DNA from: Flavobacteriales bacterium
GTDB lineage: Bacteria; Bacteroidota; Bacteroidia; Flavobacteriales_D; Cryomorphaceae
DNA length: 33,089 nucleotides
Direction: 5' to 3'
Assembly (NCBI GenBank): GCA_020201045.1
Contig: JAIVHP010000264.1
Coordinates: 1 to 33,089, forward strand
A program made the translations under genes and the position numbers. The notes beneath the pieces are model-generated. The model did no database searches, was not told where the DNA came from, and saw nothing but the letters and a program-made list of their open reading frames with translations. Below are positions 1-9,193 of the stretch, in pieces (positions within the stretch are counted from its first letter, which is position 1; every line of letters begins with the position of its first letter).

Positions 1-221
1 AGTTGCGCCTGGATAATATTCGCAACCTGATCGTCTATACCTGTTCCAAGAAAAATTATGCGGTCCATCATCAACCTCGAGAACACATCCATTTGCGCCA
101 CATTCATCTGCCGCTCTTCGATAATGTAAGGGGTTAAATTCTTCGCGTAATCGTTTAAATACAGGCTGTTAATTCTGTGGTGGCCTGTAGCGTATTTTTC
201 AAATTCTGTTTTATTCGCCAT
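1..221 (-). CDS. clpP: ATP-dependent Clp protease proteolytic subunit ClpP, N-terminal part (runs off the window)
   Basis: Reverse-complement translation MANKTEFEKYATGHHRINSLYLNDYAKNLTPYIIEERQMNVAQMDVFSRLMMDRIIFLGTGIDDQVANIIQAQL..., typical ClpP N-terminus; located just downstream of tig as commonly seen. Confidence 0.9.
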   Translation of the reverse strand, partial: MANKTEFEKYATGHHRINSLYLNDYAKNLTPYIIEERQMNVAQMDVFSRLMMDRIIFLGTGIDDQVANIIQAQ

Positions 222-269
222 GAAATTTATAGTCAAATTAATGTATCTATCGCCTTAAAATTAAAGTTT

Positions 270-1622
270 TTACCCTTTTTGTGCGAGTTCAACGAATTTA
301 TCGTAAGCCACTTCTTTATCTTTAACTGTGGCGTTGTTGCGAATGTACTCAACCAATTTTTCATCGTAGAGCATATCGTAAAGTTTTCTCGACTCGTCTT
401 GATCAGCTAAAACTTTCATAGCCGTTTCGGTGAGTTCATTATCGTCTGGAGCAGGCAAGCCATACTGCGCGTATTGCGAGCTGAGCAAGGTCTTTGCGCG
501 GTCAATTACTTCGTCTTGCTCGATTTTAATCTCATCTTGTTTGATTAAATCGTTGAAGATAAGCTGCCATTGCAAGCTCTTTCGGTAAGAATCGTAATCG
601 CGCTCAACCTCGTCGGCTGTAATCGGTTTTTCGTTCGACATTTGAATCCAGCGCTTCAGAAAATCGTCGGGCAGGGTAGGATTGTAGTCTTCAATAAGCT
701 TGTTTGTTATATCGCGCTTAAAGAGCCTGTCGCTATCCTGGCTAAAGCCCTTTTGGATATCATCTTTCACGCGTGCTCTGAATTCCTTTTCATCCTGCAC
801 TTCTCCCTCTCCGAAAATCTTATCGAAAAGTTCCTGATTTATCTCTGCGGGAATCATTTCCTTCACTTCGTTAATATTGAATTGAAAATTTCCGCTTAGT
901 TGGTGCACCTGTTCGTGCGAAATATTGAGCATTCGCTCCAGGTCTTCGTGATTTCGAGATACCTTATGCGGATCTACCACTACTGAATCGCCGGGCTTTT
1001 TGCCGATAAAATCTTTCTGCACATCTGCATCAATGTGCTCTATTGCAATGGTGCTCGTATTGAGAATACCACCTTCTTTTATTTCGTCGTTTTCATCGAG
1101 TTCAACAAAATCACCTACGAGCATATCTTTCTCTTTGGCATTCTCGGCGTCTACCAATTTTCCATATCGCCTTGCAATATCGCCGATTTGTTCATCGAGA
1201 AGTTTATCGTCGACCTTAATGGTAAAGTATTCGAACTTTTTCTTCTTGTCTATATTAACTTTGAGATCGGGAGCCAGACCCAACTCATACGTGAATTCAA
1301 AATCGCTCGGGTTATCCCAGTCTCCCTGATCTTCGTTTTGATCGGTAGGCATTGGGCTTCCGAGAACCTGAAGATCTTTTTCGGTAATGTACTTTTGGAT
1401 TCGGTCGCTCAGCACCTTGTTGAGCTCTTCGGCGAGTAGAGATTTACCATAGCGCTTTTTCACAACGCCAATGGGCACCTTTCCAGGACGGAAGCCCGGC
1501 ATTGAAACCTGCTTCCGGTATTGCTTGAGCGCCTGATTGTATTTGTCTGAATAATCTTCAGGCGTAATTTTGATTTTCAACAGTGCGTTTTGGTCGCTTA
1601 CTTTTTCTTCTGTAATATGCAT
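270..1622 (-). CDS. tig: Trigger factor (peptidyl-prolyl isomerase chaperone)
   Basis: ORF with MPGFRPGKVPIGVVKKRYGKSLLAEE signature; likely start is MHITEEKVSD (ATG at 1620-1622), not the extended ORF start at 1787, which runs through the tRNA. Confidence 0.93.
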   Translation of the reverse strand: MHITEEKVSDQNALLKIKITPEDYSDKYNQALKQYRKQVSMPGFRPGKVPIGVVKKRYGKSLLAEELNKVLSDRIQKYITEKDLQVLGSPMPTDQNEDQGDWDNPSDFEFTYELGLAPDLKVNIDKKKKFEYFTIKVDDKLLDEQIGDIARRYGKLVDAENAKEKDMLVGDFVELDENDEIKEGGILNTSTIAIEHIDADVQKDFIGKKPGDSVVVDPHKVSRNHEDLERMLNISHEQVHQLSGNFQFNINEVKEMIPAEINQELFDKIFGEGEVQDEKEFRARVKDDIQKGFSQDSDRLFKRDITNKLIEDYNPTLPDDFLKRWIQMSNEKPITADEVERDYDSYRKSLQWQLIFNDLIKQDEIKIEQDEVIDRAKTLLSSQYAQYGLPAPDDNELTETAMKVLADQDESRKLYDMLYDEKLVEYIRNNATVKDKEVAYDKFVELAQKG

Positions 1623-1745
1623 AAATACAAGTGATTGAGATCTTTTGCAGCCGTCTAAAAACGGAGTGCAAATATACGTTATTTTAACCAACCTATGAAG
1701 GGATGGGGAGGATGTAAAAAAAAATGGCCCCAATTCGGGGCCACC

Positions 1746-1830
1746 TGGTGCGGATGGAGGGACTCGAACCCACACACCTCTCGGCACTAGATCCTAAGTC
1801 TAGCGTGTCTACCAATTTCACCACATCCGC
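1746..1830 (-). tRNA. tRNA-Leu, anticodon TAG, CCA encoded
   Basis: Reverse complement GCGGATGTGGTGAAATTGGTAGACACGCTAGACTTAGGATCTAGTGCCGAGAGGTGTGTGGGTTCGAGTCCCTCCATCCGCACCA; 7-bp acceptor stem, class II variable arm, anticodon loop CTTAGGA. Confidence 0.96.
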
Positions 1831-1853
1831 AGTAGACTTTTTAAAAGCGTGCG

Positions 1854-1884
1854 CAAAGATAAGCAGTTATTGGAAATAGCAAAA
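1854..1884 (-). promoter_or_regulatory. Candidate Bacteroidota sigma promoter upstream of tRNA-Leu
   Basis: Minus strand TTTTG-N18-TATCTTTG, matches the TTTG/TAnnTTTG consensus, about 24 bp upstream of the tRNA 5' end. Confidence 0.6.
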
Positions 1885-1950
1885 CGGAAACAACAGTGTT
1901 TTACCGATTGATTAGATAGAGAAGTTTTTACCTTTGCCCAAAACCAACAA

Positions 1951-2844
1951 ATGCGCAGTTTTAATCCCGAAGATCTACCTGTACCCAAGCTCCACGGGTT
2001 GCTTTTAGGTGCCATCGGCCCACGTCCGATTGCCTTTGCGAGCACTATAGATTCGGAGGGTAAACCCAATTTAGCTCCATTCAGTTTTTTCAATGTGTTT
2101 AGCGCAAATCCGCCAACGCTAATTTTTTCACCGGCGCGGCGCGGAAGAGACAATACCACCAAGCACACATTCGAAAACGTAAAGAAGGTAAGCGAAGTGG
2201 TCATTAATATTGTAGACTACGCGATGGTGCAGCAAATGTCGCTCGCAAGTGCCGATTTTCCCGAAGGTGTAAATGAGTTTGAAAAAGCGGGCTTTACGAT
2301 GGAGGCATCAGAGCGCGTAAAACCCTTCCGGGTGAAAGAATCGCCGGCGCAATTCGAGTGCATTGTAAAAGATGTGGTAGAACTGGGCTCTGAAGGCGGT
2401 GCGGGGAATCTGGTAATTTGCGAAGTGGTAAAGGTTCACATGAAAGAGAGCGTGCTAGACGAGAACGAAAAAGTAGACCAGGAGCGAATTGACACGGTGG
2501 GCAGAATGGGTGGCAACTGGTACGTTAGAGCACACGGTGAAGCCTTGTTTGAAGTGGCTAAACCCCTTCAAAACCCCGGTATAGGCATAGATCAAATTCC
2601 CGAAGATATACGGCTAAGCACCGTTTTGACGGGAAATGATCTCGGTCAGCTCGGAAATGTAAACGCATTGCCAAACGAAACAGAAGTAAACGAGTACCGC
2701 CTAACAGAATTGGGAGACCTTTTTGTAGAGCTCGAAGACGAGCCCGGAGAATTAGAAAGAAGGCTTCACGAAATGGCAAAATCACATATATCCAACGGCA
2801 GGTTAAACGAAGCCTGGATGACCTTATTGAGTTTTAATAATTAA
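1951..2844 (+). CDS. Flavin reductase / DIM6-NTAB family flavoprotein
   Basis: 297 aa; GAIGPRPIAFASTIDSEGKPNLAPFSFFNVFSANPPTLIFSPARR flavin-reductase-like FMN-binding domain. Confidence 0.85.
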   Translation: MRSFNPEDLPVPKLHGLLLGAIGPRPIAFASTIDSEGKPNLAPFSFFNVFSANPPTLIFSPARRGRDNTTKHTFENVKKVSEVVINIVDYAMVQQMSLASADFPEGVNEFEKAGFTMEASERVKPFRVKESPAQFECIVKDVVELGSEGGAGNLVICEVVKVHMKESVLDENEKVDQERIDTVGRMGGNWYVRAHGEALFEVAKPLQNPGIGIDQIPEDIRLSTVLTGNDLGQLGNVNALPNETEVNEYRLTELGDLFVELEDEPGELERRLHEMAKSHISNGRLNEAWMTLLSFNN

Positions 2845-2858
2845 AAGAAATAGCAGTT

Positions 2859-3230
2859 ATGTTTTCAATGAACGGCAAAATCGTAGTAAAAAACGATACA
2901 CAACAAATTAAAGACACTTTTAAAAAGCGCGAATTCGTTGTCAGCGACGAAGGCAGTCAATACCCGCAGGAAATCATGTTTCAATTGGTACAGGACAAAT
3001 GCGATTTGATTGACCCATTTCAGGTGGGCGACGAGATAAAGGTGAATTTTAACATCCGCGGACGTCGATGGGAAAACCCCAAAACCGGAGAGATTCGCTT
3101 CTTTAACTCCCTGGATGCATGGCGAATCGAAAAGGTGAATCAGCAACCTGCTGACAGCAATCTGCCGCCACTTCCAGATTCTGAGCCCGCAAATATGGGC
3201 GATAGCGACGCCGACGACCTCCCCTTTTAA
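2859..3230 (+). CDS. DUF3127 domain-containing protein
   Basis: 123 aa; VVKNDTQQIKDTFKKREFVVSDEGSQYPQEIMFQLVQDKCDLIDPFQVGDEIKVNFNIRGRRW with acidic DDLPF tail (OB-fold/SSB-like family). Confidence 0.85.
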   Translation: MFSMNGKIVVKNDTQQIKDTFKKREFVVSDEGSQYPQEIMFQLVQDKCDLIDPFQVGDEIKVNFNIRGRRWENPKTGEIRFFNSLDAWRIEKVNQQPADSNLPPLPDSEPANMGDSDADDLPF

Positions 3231-3257
3231 CTGGTTTTTTCGTTAAATCGGAAATGA

Positions 3258-4655
3258 ATGTCCTTCGCACAAAAATTTGAGCGACTCTTTCACCAGGTAT
3301 TGCCCAGCCCCTTTACGTTAGCGGTTGGGCTTTCCTTTTTTGTAATCGCCGTAGCCATTCTTTTTTTCAGACCCGAAGGGCTGGATTTTATTCCTCACAC
3401 TGCCCAGGTTTTCACCTATTGGTACGAAGGTATTTGGAATGGGCCGTTTCTGGTTTTCGCCTACCAGATGATTTTGATTCTGGTATTGGGTCATGTTCTC
3501 GCCCTGACTGAACCCGCGAACCGGGCAATTGACATTGCGGCCCGGTATTGCGACACCACACCCAGAGCGGCAATGATCGTGAGTTTTTTTTGTGTGCTGT
3601 TGGGGCTGATAAACTGGGGGATGGCACTGATATTTGGCGCCATTTTCGCCCGCAAAATAGCCGAAAGAGCTACGAGAAAAGGACTTTCAATTAACTACCC
3701 CATCGTAGCGGCATCGGGCTATACCGGACTTATGGTTTGGCACGGTGGGTTCTCGGGAAGCTCTCTGATAAAAGTAGCTGAAAGTGGCCATATTGCAGAG
3801 CTAACAAAGAGCAGCAGTGCCTTAAAAGGCGTTCAACTTCCCGATTACGTCGGTTTTTCGGAAACCGTCTTCTCGCAGATGAATATGAGCGTTTCGCTCG
3901 CTTTGCTGGTAGCTGTTCCTTTTGGCGCCTATGCCCTGGGCAAAAATGCCAGGCCCACCAAATACATCCTGCGTAAGCTGAGAACAGGCGATGCAGACGA
4001 AGTGCAGAAAAAAGATATGGGCTGGGCAGAGAAATTTGACCACAAATCTGCACCCGCATTTGCCCTGGGTTTTTTAGCTCTGGTAACCGCAGTTATTGTA
4101 GCCACCAACTCCGTTTCGGGCGGGGATAGTAATTTTCTCAATCCCAACTTTCTCAACCTCGTGTTTTTGGGGCTGGGTTTGATCGGGCACGGAAGCCTAT
4201 CAGAATTTGCCGGGGCAGTTAAACAGGCTATCCCTGGGGCTTCTGGCATTCTCATTCAATTTCCCCTTTACTTCGGCATCATGGGAATTATGCAAAATGC
4301 GGGAATTGTGCAGGAAATTTCGGCATTTGTAGTTTCGGTTTCCACCCCTACCACGTATTATATCAATACATTTTTTAGCGCCGGCTTCGTAAATGTTTTG
4401 GTGCCCAGTGGTGGTGGGCAGTGGATGGTGCAGGGCCCAATTATAATCGAAGCTTCCAATCAACTCAATTTACCCCTGTCAAAAAGCATTATGGCAATGG
4501 CTTACGGCGACCAAATTACCAATATGCTGCAGCCTTTCTGGGCGCTTCCACTTTTATCTATTACCGGGCTTCGCGCAAGGGATATTCTTCCGTATACACT
4601 GTATTTTATGCTTATCGGAATTGTGATTTTCATCTCCGCACTGCTGATCTTTTAA
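3258..4655 (+). CDS. Short-chain fatty acid transporter family (AtoE-like/TIGR00366) membrane protein
   Basis: 465 aa polytopic membrane protein; NWGMALIFGAIFARKIAERATRKG, FVNVLVPSGGGQWMVQGPI motifs. Confidence 0.85.
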   Translation: MSFAQKFERLFHQVLPSPFTLAVGLSFFVIAVAILFFRPEGLDFIPHTAQVFTYWYEGIWNGPFLVFAYQMILILVLGHVLALTEPANRAIDIAARYCDTTPRAAMIVSFFCVLLGLINWGMALIFGAIFARKIAERATRKGLSINYPIVAASGYTGLMVWHGGFSGSSLIKVAESGHIAELTKSSSALKGVQLPDYVGFSETVFSQMNMSVSLALLVAVPFGAYALGKNARPTKYILRKLRTGDADEVQKKDMGWAEKFDHKSAPAFALGFLALVTAVIVATNSVSGGDSNFLNPNFLNLVFLGLGLIGHGSLSEFAGAVKQAIPGASGILIQFPLYFGIMGIMQNAGIVQEISAFVVSVSTPTTYYINTFFSAGFVNVLVPSGGGQWMVQGPIIIEASNQLNLPLSKSIMAMAYGDQITNMLQPFWALPLLSITGLRARDILPYTLYFMLIGIVIFISALLIF

Positions 4656-5866
4656 GCGAGTCGGTTATCAAAACTATCGCGTAATCCATTGCCGATAAGC
4701 ATAAAAGCCAAGACGAGAATGAGAATGCACAAACCGGGGAGAATGGCCAAGTACGCCATATCTGTGGTGATGTAAGTGTAGTGTTCCTTTATCATTTGGC
4801 CCCAGGAAGCCATCGGAATCTGGGCGCCAATGCCCAAAAAACTCAGCCCCGCTTCGAGGAGAATTGCCGATGCAAAATTAGCCGCAGAAATTACGATTAC
4901 CGGTCCCATAACATTGGGCAGAATGTGTTTAGAAACAATTCTAAAATTACCGTATCCCAGCGCTTTCGCAGCTTCGATATACTCCTGATTCTTTAGCGCC
5001 ATTACCTGACCGCGAACCACACGGGCAACTTCCACCCACATGGTTAACCCCACCGCAATAAATACTTGCACAAATCCCTTTCCCAGTGCAAACGTAATTG
5101 CGATTACCAGGAGTAGGGTTGGTATGGACCACACTACATTGATGAGCCAGGTAATAAAATCGTCAAGGCGCCCACCGAAAAATCCGGCTGCCGCACCCAA
5201 ACCAATTCCCAAAATCAGAGAAATTGCAACGGAAATTAGTCCTACAGAGAGCGAAATAATCGTTCCAGCCATTAATCTACTCAAGAGATCGCGTCCGAAT
5301 TTATCTGTTCCCAGGATATACCGCTTTTCAAAAATGGCTCCTTCTTCAATGGTTTTGCGCAAGTCGTCAGCGCTTCGTTTAATATTTTCGCCGGTTACGG
5401 TATAACCCGAAATAACACCGCGTTCATCGAATTCCGTTTCGCCGGAAATCGGCGAAACCACATCGAGCAGATTATATTCAAATGGTTCACCCCGTGTATC
5501 TGGACTTCCGCCGTACACGTAGCCTTTTACAAGCGGTCCTTCGAAGGTATAGGAGTGAATGGGTATCGTATGGTAATCAGAATCTCTACCGCCAAAAAAA
5601 AGCATATTCCAAAAACCCGTATTCTCGGACGTTTTGTTTTTTCTAATCTGAAGAACATCGACCTGGAAATTTACAGATTTCTTCGAAATGGCGAGAAGCT
5701 GACTGTTGGCATTGGCACTGCTATCGGGCCGAAGTATTCCACCCAGAATTGCAATCAGGCTCGCCGCGATAAGCACGAATAAGCCGAAGAGCGCCAGTTT
5801 GTTCTCTCTAAACTTTTTCCAAGCAAGTTGCGAAGGCGACAGGCTCGTTTCTGATTTATTTGTCAA
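4652..5866 (-). CDS. ABC transporter permease, OppC/DppC-like
   Basis: C-terminal EYIEAAKALGYGNFRIVSKHILPNVMGPVIV EAA loop; TTG start likely at 5864-5866 directly after the GT2 stop. Confidence 0.85.
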   Translation of the reverse strand: MTNKSETSLSPSQLAWKKFRENKLALFGLFVLIAASLIAILGGILRPDSSANANSQLLAISKKSVNFQVDVLQIRKNKTSENTGFWNMLFFGGRDSDYHTIPIHSYTFEGPLVKGYVYGGSPDTRGEPFEYNLLDVVSPISGETEFDERGVISGYTVTGENIKRSADDLRKTIEEGAIFEKRYILGTDKFGRDLLSRLMAGTIISLSVGLISVAISLILGIGLGAAAGFFGGRLDDFITWLINVVWSIPTLLLVIAITFALGKGFVQVFIAVGLTMWVEVARVVRGQVMALKNQEYIEAAKALGYGNFRIVSKHILPNVMGPVIVISAANFASAILLEAGLSFLGIGAQIPMASWGQMIKEHYTYITTDMAYLAILPGLCILILVLAFMLIGNGLRDSFDNRLA

Positions 5867-5871
5867 GACAG

Positions 5872-6975
5872 CTATTTCCAGTTTGGTTTTGTAAATATAC
5901 TCGTCGCGACCACACTCACCAGATAAAATGGATACAAGAAAATTGCCGGCAATATCATCCAGATAAGATCTTTGCGCTTCAAACCAATACAGGCAGTGGT
6001 GAGATAACCAATTTGAGCAATCAGGAGCGCGACAAACACAGCGAAAGCCACTGGATCGGCTCGGTTTATACTCAACCACGCCAACGGAAAAAACGCGAGA
6101 GCCCCGGCAAATACCAGCCACGAGACAAACTGGAACCAACCACCCGAAACCCGACCTACCTTTGATACCCAGCGCGTGCGCTGCGCCCATAAATCAGAAA
6201 AGCTATCTGGAAAGGAAACTTCAACTGCAGTCTTCTCTAACGGCAAGATACCGATAGCATGACGCCCAAATTCTTTATTCATGGCCATCATGGCAAAAAC
6301 ATCATCGCCCGAATTGATATCCCAATCTTTTCTGTGGTGAAGGGAGGCGAAATACGCCTTCCTGTTTAGGAGCATCGCCGCCCCATTGGCAAGGAGGGGT
6401 TGTTTGATTAAGATCGATTTTAATCCGACGAAATGAAGGCTGACAAAATCGAGATCGAAGAAATTACGTAAAAGAGAAGGAGATGGCTTTGGACGAAGGG
6501 GTGCAAGCAACATCATACATCTTCGATCGATAGGCGTCTGTAAAAGTGATAAAATCGTCTTATTAGGTCGCGAATCTACATCCATAAGAAATATCCATTC
6601 TGCGTTCAATGTATTCAATGCAAAATGAATGGCGTGCTTTTTTCCCGGTTTTCCCGTTGAAGGCAGAAGGTGAAATCCGTCTCGATCAGCGGTGTATTCA
6701 GCCAATGCTTCAGGGTAATGAGAAGAGTGATCATCTATCCAATAAATCGGTATGTTGGCTGAATCCCGAAACAATTCACCCAAGTATTTAGCCTGATTAA
6801 GGGTTCCGGCTCCTTCGTTTCTAAATGGAATCACAATAGCCATGCTTTTCAGTACGGAGCGATCTTTTGCATTTTGCGATCGGTTCTGTCTTATGAAAGT
6901 GAAAATGAGCAAAAGCAAACTCAAAAGGAATGCTGGGAGTGCGAATGCGACGGTTGCCAAATCAGGATACGCCAA
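5872..6975 (-). CDS. Glycosyltransferase family 2, membrane-associated
   Basis: VIPFRNEG...IPIYWIDDHSS...IFLMDVDSRP...QRTRWVSK; ORF extends to 7083 but that part overlaps the flippase gene, so start is uncertain (candidate TTG 6973-6975). Confidence 0.8.
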   Translation of the reverse strand: MAYPDLATVAFALPAFLLSLLLLIFTFIRQNRSQNAKDRSVLKSMAIVIPFRNEGAGTLNQAKYLGELFRDSANIPIYWIDDHSSHYPEALAEYTADRDGFHLLPSTGKPGKKHAIHFALNTLNAEWIFLMDVDSRPNKTILSLLQTPIDRRCMMLLAPLRPKPSPSLLRNFFDLDFVSLHFVGLKSILIKQPLLANGAAMLLNRKAYFASLHHRKDWDINSGDDVFAMMAMNKEFGRHAIGILPLEKTAVEVSFPDSFSDLWAQRTRWVSKVGRVSGGWFQFVSWLVFAGALAFFPLAWLSINRADPVAFAVFVALLIAQIGYLTTACIGLKRKDLIWMILPAIFLYPFYLVSVVATSIFTKPNWK

Positions 6976-7900
6976 GTCTTGAACGCTTAGAGTTTCTGAT
7001 AAGAAGGCTCCCCACCGCAACGGGAAGACCAATATTTGCAAGCCAAACCAGGAGTGTAGCCACGGCTGCCAGAGCCGGCTCACTCATTGTTCCGCCAAAG
7101 ATGAGAACGGCCAGAAACTCCCGAACACCCAATTCGGCAAAAGTGGTAAGTGGAAGGTAAGATTGCACCAGGAACATCACGGAAATGCCCGCGCAGCAAT
7201 ACCATGGAGAACCGCTGTAGCCAAACAGGTAAAGCGCAAGGGCAATCTGGGCAGTAAAAATCACATACCTAAGCACAGCCCAGGGGAGCGCGTTCAAAAC
7301 ATTTACAGTTTTTAAAGCCCTAACCGACTGCGCGATTGCCCGCGCATAAGGGAATACTTTTTTTCTGAACGCCAGGAATAAAATTGCAGCAATCGCTGAG
7401 AAAAGTAGGATGTGTAGTGACAAGTCGAATTTGATAAAACTGCTAACCTGACTCCAGAGTGGAAAAACGAGAAGGGCGACAAGTCCGAATGCGACAGTTA
7501 CAGATCCCTGCAGCGTAGAGCCCACCCAGGTCATAGCTATGATTTTGGGATGAGCTTCGGGTTTAAACACCGTTACTCTGCCGGCAAACTCTCCTACTCT
7601 ATTTGGCGTAATAAATCCGGTGGCCATTCCAATAAGCAAAGCTCTAATGGATTTGGAAAACCCAATGCGTTCGTCATTCAATAGTGCCAACCACTTTTTT
7701 GCTTCACAGAGCAAATTGGGTATGGTTAGAAAAAAAATCAGGAGAATTGACGAAGCTCCGGCGCTAATGGCAAGCTTGAACTCACCGAAGATAGGCCAGA
7801 TATTATCTGCTATGTAGACGCCCAGAAGCGCGAAAACCAAAAAAGAAAATATCAGCTTTACTTCCTTTCTTAGCTTATGGGTAACTCCAGTTTTATACAT
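6962..7900 (-). CDS. Flippase-like / lysylphosphatidylglycerol synthase TM-region family membrane protein
   Basis: Polytopic protein with ...[14 protein letters not shown]... and [18 protein letters not shown]; likely start [10 protein letters not shown] at 7898-7900. Confidence 0.78.
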   Translation of the reverse strand: MYKTGVTHKLRKEVKLIFSFLVFALLGVYIADNIWPIFGEFKLAISAGASSILLIFFLTIPNLLCEAKKWLALLNDERIGFSKSIRALLIGMATGFITPNRVGEFAGRVTVFKPEAHPKIIAMTWVGSTLQGSVTVAFGLVALLVFPLWSQVSSFIKFDLSLHILLFSAIAAILFLAFRKKVFPYARAIAQSVRALKTVNVLNALPWAVLRYVIFTAQIALALYLFGYSGSPWYCCAGISVMFLVQSYLPLTTFAELGVREFLAVLIFGGTMSEPALAAVATLLVWLANIGLPVAVGSLLIRNSKRSRLGVS

Positions 7901-7919
7901 TTGGGCTAAAGGTAAGAGA

Positions 7920-8471
7920 TTGTCTAAAGAAAGAATCATTTTAGGAATAGATCCGGGAACATCGGTGATGGGTTACGGCATTATTTGCTGCAAGGGAAAC
8001 AAGATTGAAATGCTTACCGAGGGGGTTATCAAGTTGAGCAAATACACCGATCACGCTGTTCGGCTTCAAAAAATCTTTGAGCGTATCACTGGACTTATCG
8101 AAGAGTACCACCCCGATGAGCTGGCAATAGAAGCCCCATTTTACGGAAAGAATGTACAGTCTATGCTAAAGTTGGGGAAAGCACAGGGCGTTGCCATTGC
8201 CGCGGCACTTAATCGCGACATCCCCTATGTAGAATACGCCCCCAGGCGCATAAAGCAAGCTGTTACCGGGAATGGTAATGCGAGTAAGGAGCAGGTAGCT
8301 AAAATGATTCAGTCTCTATTAAATCTCAAAAGTATGCCGGAATTTTTGGATTCCACAGATGGGCTGGCCGCAGCCATTTGCCACAGCTTTCAGGGTGGAA
8401 ATACAGAAAAGGAATCGTACTCATCCTGGAAATCTTATATTTCTAAAAACCCGGGTAAAAAGCTAAGGTAG
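7920..8471 (+). CDS. ruvC: Crossover junction endodeoxyribonuclease RuvC
   Basis: 183 aa; [52 protein letters not shown] start. Confidence 0.93.
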   Translation: MSKERIILGIDPGTSVMGYGIICCKGNKIEMLTEGVIKLSKYTDHAVRLQKIFERITGLIEEYHPDELAIEAPFYGKNVQSMLKLGKAQGVAIAAALNRDIPYVEYAPRRIKQAVTGNGNASKEQVAKMIQSLLNLKSMPEFLDSTDGLAAAICHSFQGGNTEKESYSSWKSYISKNPGKKLR

Positions 8472-8472
8472 G

Positions 8473-8847
8473 CTAAGAGCGATTGATTTTAGCTGCAATC
8501 TCCGCCAGTTCTTCCTGCGACAAATCCAATTTCGGTTTAGAGAAATTCATATCCGAAACGGAATTGATAGGAATGAGATGGACATGGGCATGAGGCACTT
8601 CCAGTCCGATAATCGAAATTCCAATTCGCTCACAATCCATCGCCGCTTCAATTTTCGCGGCTACCGATTTACTAAAAATCAGTATTTCGGAGAGTAGTTC
8701 TTCTGGCAGGTCAAAAATATAATCTACTTCGCGTTTGGGAATCACAAGCGTATGCCCTTTAGCCAGCGGATTGATATCCAAAAAGGCCAGAAAGCGATCG
8801 TTCTCGGCGATTTTATGCGATGGAATTTCTCCGGAAATAATTTTTGA
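8473..8847 (-). pseudogene. HIT family protein lacking its native start codon (5' truncated at a fusion junction)
   Basis: Frame reads SKIISGEIPSHKIAENDRFLAFLDINPLAKGHTLVIPKRE...VPHAHVHLIPI (HIT motif); in-frame TGA upstream and no ATG/GTG/TTG before the conserved N-terminus. Confidence 0.8.
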
Positions 8848-9095
8848 ATGTCCATTTGAGACTCATCGACGATTCTGGCATTTGCCAAAACGTCTTCCAT
8901 TTTTGCGATACGCGCTTCCAAATGTCCCTGCGCTTCTTTGGCGGCGTCGTATTCGGCATTTTCAGATAAGTCACCTTTATCGCGTGCTTCTGCAATTTGT
9001 TGTGAGATAGATGGTCTCTCTACCGTCTTTAATTGATGCAGCTCGTCTTTGATCTTTTGCAGACCTTCTTTGGTGTAGTAGTTTATTTGCGACAT
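8742..9095 (-). pseudogene. greA: Transcription elongation factor GreA, N-terminal coiled coil only; C-terminal domain missing, fused out of frame to HIT gene
   Basis: MSQINYYTKEGLQKIKDELHQLKTVERPSISQQIAEARDKGDLSENAEYDAAKEAQG...ANARIVDESQMD is GreA residues 1-82; residues after this are the HIT gene read in the wrong frame. Confidence 0.85.
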
Positions 9096-9131
9096 CTTAA
9101 TTCATTTTTTACCAGGTGGGTTAAGCCAAAA

Positions 9132-9164
9132 AATGAGAAAACCCGTTTTCAGGGTTTTCTCATT
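9132..9164 (-). terminator. Strong hairpin terminator at the end of the PorV-like operon
   Basis: AATGAGAAAACCC GTTTTCA GGGTTTTCTCATT, 13-bp perfect stem between the PorV-like stop and greA start. Confidence 0.8.
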
Positions 9165-9193
9165 CTAATACAAAGTTAATACTATTTAAATAT

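Noticed and set aside
1622-1787. N-terminal extension of the trigger factor ORF (MPRGVWVRVPPSAPGG...)
   Set aside because: The extension reads through the tRNA-Leu 3' end; the homologous protein start is MHITEEK at 1622.
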